Assembly: GCA_003558195.1 (NCBI GenBank)
Contig: PWMM01000289.1
Coordinates: 1-8,893, forward strand
From: Syntrophomonadaceae bacterium
GTDB taxonomy: Bacteria > Bacillota > Dethiobacteria > DTU022
DNA length: 8,893 nucleotides
Reading direction: 5' to 3'
This document shows positions 5,931-8,893 of this stretch, in pieces. The notes under the pieces are model-generated. The model searched no databases. It was not told the origin of the DNA and worked only from the letters and a program-made list of their open reading frames with translations. The stretch's first letter is position 1. Each line of letters opens with the position of its first letter. The translations under genes were made by a program, and so were the position numbers.

Positions 5931-6359
5931 TTAACCGATAGCAGAACCATCGCCGCGTGGGTCTGCTCCGCCTTCCAGAAAACCTGTTTGCGGATTCAGG
6001 CGAATTGCCTGGGCGTGACCCATGTTATCGTTCCAATCTTCAACAGGCTTTACTGGTTGACCTCGTCTTTTGAGTTCATTGGCCACCAGATCGCTGATCC
6101 GTCCTTCCAGGGTCAGATCCTGGACCTTTGTCCCCCAGGTGCGACCCATTAACCAGTGCGGTGCTTCGATGGCTTGCTGGACATCGTACCCAAAGTCAAC
6201 TATACGGGAGACCATGGCTGCATGGGTTTGTGGTTGTCCTTCGCCGCCCATGGAACTAAGAAACGGTCTTTCTTTCGTAAAAACCTGGGGTGACCCAAAT
6301 TGGGCCAGGTGTCCCATTACACCGTCCGTTATCCCGGCTATGACTGCGGGTTCGACCAA
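5931..6359 (-). pseudogene. Gamma-glutamyltranspeptidase remnant, C-terminal part only
   Basis: The reading frame matches the end of the small subunit of gamma-glutamyltranspeptidases: SMGGEGQPQTHAAMVSRIVDFGYD (the double glycine of the oxyanion hole), IEAPHWLMGRTWG, then MGHAQAI and the terminal GGADPRGDGSAIG. A full enzyme is about 530-580 residues and is self-cleaved at a conserved threonine before its small subunit of about 190 residues; here only about 142 residues remain and that threonine is absent. The first about 35 residues (VEPAVIAGITDGVMGHLAQ...) are not a recognisable part of the family, and ERPFLSS joins the GGEGQ motif without the usual strand between. The open frame starts just after a stop at 6384, with only a weak TTG start at 6359 and a poor ribosome site. 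It abuts the cupredoxin gene by 11 bp. I judge it a truncated, non-functional remnant. Confidence 0.82.
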
Positions 6360-6370
6360 AACCTCAGTTT

Positions 6371-6901
6371 CTAATATACTCCGTTATTATCATCGTCATC
6401 ATAGGGCTCATCGTTGTCATCAGGTGCAACCGGATCGCTTACTTCTAAGTATCCATACATTCCAGCATCACGATGCCCGGGTTCATCACAGTAGAATTCA
6501 AAGCTGCCTTCTTCTGCTGCTGTAAAAGTGACCTCTTCTTGTGCCCCGGGTGCAAGGCTAACATCAACATCCAGTTCATCAATAGTGAAAGTATGGTCTT
6601 CCTCGGTTACGTTTTCGACCACTACGGTTAACTCCTGTCCCTGGTCAATCGTAATAACATCAGGATCGAAGTAACCTTCGCCTGCTATAACGTTTACTTC
6701 CGCTTCTTCGGGTGGAACAACTTCCTCAGGCTCACAGCCTGTTATAAACCCGGCCAACATTAATATCAGGGCGATTATCAAAAGATACCGCCATACGAAA
6801 TTGTTAATAATAACAGGAAACACCTCCTCTAATGGTTTTTGTGAAGTTATTTTGTTTTTTGCAGGTTGGTTAACTAGAACCTTGTTCTTCGTTCGCATCA
6901 T
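6371..6901 (-). CDS. Cupredoxin-domain lipoprotein (type 1 copper)
   Basis: A 176-residue exported copper protein. Residues 38-55 form a hydrophobic signal core ending in the lipobox ITGC, so Cys56 would be lipidated and the protein anchored outside the membrane. After an acidic linker, the cupredoxin fold runs from about 67 to 155, with the copper ligands H103 and the C-x4-H-x4-M set C138, H143, M148, all present. It probably carries electrons or binds copper. The tail (161-171) is Asp-rich. The ATG at 6901 has a perfect AAGGAGGT site 6 bases upstream, but this gives an unusually long 37-residue polar region before the signal core; a second strong site (AGAGGAGGTG, 6821-6830) lies inside, with no good ATG after it. 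The neighbours are a ferritin-like gene upstream and a broken transpeptidase downstream. Confidence 0.85.
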   Translation of the reverse strand: MMRTKNKVLVNQPAKNKITSQKPLEEVFPVIINNFVWRYLLIIALILMLAGFITGCEPEEVVPPEEAEVNVIAGEGYFDPDVITIDQGQELTVVVENVTEEDHTFTIDELDVDVSLAPGAQEEVTFTAAEEGSFEFYCDEPGHRDAGMYGYLEVSDPVAPDDNDEPYDDDDNNGVY

Positions 6902-6943
6902 TTCTTAACCTCCTTTCCATAAACTTCTTCATCTTTCCAAAGA

Positions 6944-6970
6944 ACATTACGAGCTGATTGTGACATTACG
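6944..6970. repeat. Direct repeat ACATTACG upstream of the cupredoxin gene
   Basis: ACATTACG occurs at 6944-6951 and again at 6963-6970, with starts 19 bases apart, so the copies lie on nearly the same face of the helix. The second copy is part of TGACATTACGTCA, a small dyad around a TTGACG that could be a -35 box on the minus strand. They may be operator half-sites for the cupredoxin gene. No regulator can be named. Confidence 0.3.
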
Positions 6971-7011
6971 TCAACATTCATTGAAATAAAATGATATATT
7001 ATTGAATATCC

Positions 7012-7050
7012 TCAATTTTGTAGTAAAAAATACCGGCCGGCGCTTTCCAT
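7012..7050 (-). other. 12-codon reading frame with perfect ribosome site (leader peptide or gene remnant)
   Basis: Four bases after the ferritin-like gene stops, a perfect AAGGAGGT (7059-7066) precedes an ATG by 8 bases. The frame encodes only MESAGRYFLLQN before a TGA at 7012-7014. A CCGGCCGG palindrome (7033-7040) followed on the minus strand by TATTTTTT lies within it. It could be a tiny peptide, an attenuation leader, a weak terminator of the upstream pair, or the stub of a deleted operon gene. The site is real in sequence; translation is unproven. Confidence 0.3.
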
Positions 7051-7070
7051 GTTGTTCGACCTCCTTATTC

Positions 7071-7601
7071 TTATAAAAGTGGATTGCTAAAGTCGATCTC
7101 GGGATACCTTGCATCCATGAACTGGGAAAACCATGTTTTAAGTTCCAATTCTTCGTTGAGAATGCTTAAAGCCAAAAGATAAGTTTTGCGATCCCTGCCC
7201 AGGGTTATGTTGCAAATCCGGGTGTAACCTAATACAGTACTTTGCTTGATCTCAACTGTTTTCTCGAAAGCTTCTTTTATATTTAAATGGACAGCTGAAA
7301 ACATTGCAGCAGGGTCTTTCAGTTTAATATCAAATTCTTCTATTCTGGCAGGAAATGTACCGCTAAGTTGGTAGAAGCGTTTCAGCATTGATTGATAATG
7401 TCTCCTGTCCCTTGCACAGGCAGCATCAATGATCTCCCGGACGCCAAAGAGTTCCAGTTCGTCCAGGTATATACTGAGGATGTTGTAAAGATGATAGGCA
7501 GATAATTCTTTTGCCAGGTTTTGTTTTATCAGGCCGAGAAGCCGGTCCCTATCAAAATCTGTCCTGGCTACGGTGTGATCCCCTACAGCATGTGTAATCA
7601 T
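7071..7601 (-). CDS. Ferritin-like / Dps-like four-helix protein
   Basis: A 176-residue, helical, soluble protein resembling the ferritin-like superfamily (Dps-like group). Helix 1 has LAKELSAYHLYNILS, with E32 the expected first iron ligand. Helix 2 has AACARDRRHYQSM, where D65 and H68 sit at the usual E-x2-H position. Helix 3 has KEAFEKTVEIKQSTVLGYT, with E113 or E117 as candidate ligands. Helix 4 has ILNEELELKTWFSQFMDARYPEI, with E150, but Leu154 where a His is normal. So the diiron site looks partly degenerate, or the ligands are shifted. Such proteins store iron or detoxify peroxide. The ATG at 7601 is 6 bp after the upstream gene's stop, with GGTGAG before it, so the two genes are coupled. 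The family is likely; activity is not certain. Confidence 0.62.
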   Translation of the reverse strand: MITHAVGDHTVARTDFDRDRLLGLIKQNLAKELSAYHLYNILSIYLDELELFGVREIIDAACARDRRHYQSMLKRFYQLSGTFPARIEEFDIKLKDPAAMFSAVHLNIKEAFEKTVEIKQSTVLGYTRICNITLGRDRKTYLLALSILNEELELKTWFSQFMDARYPEIDFSNPLL

Positions 7602-7607
7602 TTAATC

Positions 7608-8255
7608 TCACCGCCTTACGATTTGGAAATCCATTGTGTTATCAAGTTTTTCATAATCGAAAGCTTCCCATTTAATAAAAGCATCGACGGTTGGGCCATC
7701 AATTTTTTCAGCAGAAAAACTGATAACAATTTCCGGATTCCGGTTGTTCACATCTCCGAGGAAGTACTCCATGTAATATAAATCGTTCATACCCTGCTTC
7801 GGACCGTGAGACGGGTTCCCCAGGACATTTTTTATTTCTGAAAAAGGCATACCCACCCTGGCGCCCAGGATTTTGTGGTTGCCGCTTAATATGATCCCGA
7901 CCGCTGTGTCGTTTTCCAGGCCCTGGGACGAGTTAAAACGGACGATTCCTTCATTAAATTCGTAGCTCATATAATTATGAGGTCCATACCGGTTACTTGA
8001 ACCTTCTTCAGCCGGTTCACCGAATACGTTCTTTATCTTGGAAAAATTTTCACCCAGCAGATTTAGGACAGGGTCATTTTGGATCTTTACTGCCAGTGGT
8101 TTAACGCTGTTCGAGCAGTTCTCAGCACTGGCAAGCTCAGGTTGCTGTGAATAAGCGTGGTTTTCAGAAAAGTAACTGGTCTTTACAAACAAGTACAGCA
8201 GGCTGAACAATATAACAAATAATCCTAATGACAGGTAAAGCTTACTTGATAGCAT
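7608..8255 (-). CDS. Membrane-anchored protein with two 'LG-x-P' repeats
   Basis: A 215-residue protein with one N-terminal membrane segment (about residues 6-24) and an extracytoplasmic rest. Two similar blocks are visible: LLGENFSKIKNVFGEP (66-81) followed by YMSYEFNEGIVRF, and GARVGMPFSEIKNVLGNP (131-148) followed by YYMEYFLG and IVISFS. The shared core FS-x-IKNV-x-G-x-P, then an aromatic strand and a hydrophobic strand, is reminiscent of DUF4309 or SmpA/BamE-like domains, but I cannot name the family with confidence. The start has an AAGGAG site about 10 bases upstream. It is the first gene of a pair with the ferritin-like protein (6 bp gap) and lies after the terminator at 8380-8406, so it begins a new transcript. 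A role at the cell surface linked to that partner is possible but unknown. Confidence 0.6.
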   Translation of the reverse strand: MLSSKLYLSLGLFVILFSLLYLFVKTSYFSENHAYSQQPELASAENCSNSVKPLAVKIQNDPVLNLLGENFSKIKNVFGEPAEEGSSNRYGPHNYMSYEFNEGIVRFNSSQGLENDTAVGIILSGNHKILGARVGMPFSEIKNVLGNPSHGPKQGMNDLYYMEYFLGDVNNRNPEIVISFSAEKIDGPTVDAFIKWEAFDYEKLDNTMDFQIVRR

Positions 8256-8379
8256 TTCAGGAACTCTCCTTCACATCCAAACTCTTAACTTTCTATTATC
8301 ATGTTATCCAAGGTATTCCCCACGTATCTATTAGCAAGATACCCATAATAATGTAATCCGATTTGTATTTTTAAATGCA

Positions 8380-8406
8380 AAAAGCCTCATTAATAATGAG
8401 GCTTTT
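8380..8406 (-). terminator. Intrinsic terminator of the histidine kinase gene
   Basis: A perfect 12-bp stem, AAAAGCCTCATT (8380-8391) and AATGAGGCTTTT (8395-8406), with a 3-base AAT loop. On the minus strand it ends in a TTTTT run followed by GCATTT. It is about 30 bp after the stop of the kinase gene, so it separates that gene from the membrane protein downstream. Confidence 0.82.
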
Positions 8407-8435
8407 GAATATGCATAGTTTGTTGGGTGAATAGA

Positions 8436-8893
8436 CTAGATCTTATTTTGCCAGTCAGCCTGTGAAAAGAATTTTTCCAGTTCCTTTACTTGATATTCCA
8501 GCAAATCAAGGTGGGGAAGCACTGCTTCGAGATTGTTTTCTTTCACCTGTATTTCCAGTTCACGTACTGTATTGAATGCTGATTTCATACCCAGGTTGCA
8601 AAGTTCACCTTTCAATCCGTGGGCTGTAATCGCCAGGTTTTTAGCATCACTGCTTTCCAGTGCTTCTTTCATGGCTGCTAAGTCCTTGTGAAAATCGAGG
8701 AAAAACATCTCCAGGAGTTCTTCTAACAATTCGGTATTGCCTTCCACCCTCTGCAGCATTTCCCTGATGTCTTCCCGGGGAATATCCTGTTCTTCCGGCT
8801 TTTCAGGTGTCATATCTCTAACCGCCTCCAAAGCATAATATAAATCATCGGAGTTAACCGGCTTGGTCACGCAGTAATCCATTCCGGCCTGCA
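8436..8893 (-). CDS. Hybrid histidine kinase, C-terminal receiver and HPt domains (5' end outside window)
   Basis: The frame runs off the right edge; codons before the first ATG (8882) read QAG, continuing a receiver domain, so that ATG is internal. The receiver end is clear from AGMDYCVTKPVNSDDLYYALEAV, with the conserved TKP lysine. After a short linker (EKPEEQDIPRE), an HPt domain spans about residues 40-140 from that ATG, with the phosphoryl-accepting H88 in ITAHGLKGELCNLG, the usual AH-x-LKG motif. A receiver plus HPt at the C-terminus is typical of BarA-like phosphorelay kinases (kinase core, receiver, HPt), which pass phosphate to a separate response regulator; the kinase part and the regulator are not in view. 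It could also be a response regulator-HPt fusion without a kinase. It ends at the terminator at 8380-8406. Confidence 0.88.
   Translation of the reverse strand, partial: QAGMDYCVTKPVNSDDLYYALEAVRDMTPEKPEEQDIPREDIREMLQRVEGNTELLEELLEMFFLDFHKDLAAMKEALESSDAKNLAITAHGLKGELCNLGMKSAFNTVRELEIQVKENNLEAVLPHLDLLEYQVKELEKFFSQADWQNKI

Noticed and set aside
6070..6525. Plus-strand 151-codon ORF opposite the transpeptidase remnant
   Set aside because: Antisense to two clear minus-strand coding frames and with no recognisable protein features.
8324..8342. GTATCT-N7-AGATAC dyad upstream of the membrane protein as an operator
   Set aside because: No credible promoter boxes next to it on the minus strand; kept only as a weak possibility.

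Overview
The window looks like a chromosomal segment of an anaerobic, low-to-mid GC Firmicute of the Clostridia/Peptococcaceae or Syntrophomonadaceae type. This rests on strong AAGGAGG-type ribosome binding sites, a one-iron superoxide reductase, a DUF1638 protein, a PadR regulator and generally AT-rich intergenic DNA. The lineage is inferred from gene content; no rRNA or marker gene is present.

Layout. The left edge (2-478, +) is the C-terminal part of a DUF1638 protein. It faces a minus-strand block, padR -> ATPase -> permease (2466-518), encoding a FetA/FetB-like ABC transporter behind a PadR regulator. padR has a textbook minus-strand promoter (TTGACT-17-TACAAT) overlapped by two interlocked ATATCG-N5-CGATAT dyads. 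Divergent from padR is a type II toxin-antitoxin pair (ParD-like antitoxin, RelE-like toxin; 2706-3218, +) with its own promoter and a palindrome over the -35. The stretch from 3219 to 3794 has no intact gene. It holds a badly decayed DsrE-family pseudogene (3280-3639), recognisable only by joining segments in all three plus frames, and a strong hairpin terminator.

From 3795 to the right end all genes are on the minus strand. In transcription order they are: the C-terminal receiver plus HPt part of a hybrid histidine kinase (runs off the right edge); a terminator; a membrane-anchored protein with two 'LG-x-P' repeats; a ferritin-like protein 6 bp behind it; a cupredoxin lipoprotein; an N-terminally truncated gamma-glutamyltranspeptidase remnant; a universal stress protein; a superoxide reductase; a small ABM-like protein; and a nitroreductase. 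Many have their own strong ribosome binding site and gaps of about 50-150 bp, so this is probably several short transcripts, not one operon.

Theme. Superoxide reductase, cupredoxin, ferritin-like protein, universal stress protein, flavin nitroreductase and a FetAB-like (iron-export family) transporter all fit handling of oxygen, iron and redox stress in an anaerobe. That functional link is inference from gene content. The two decayed genes (DsrE, gamma-glutamyltranspeptidase), the toxin-antitoxin pair and an orphan ribosome binding site with a 12-codon ORF show that this region has been reshuffled. I did not find a clearly new multi-gene defence or mobile system.
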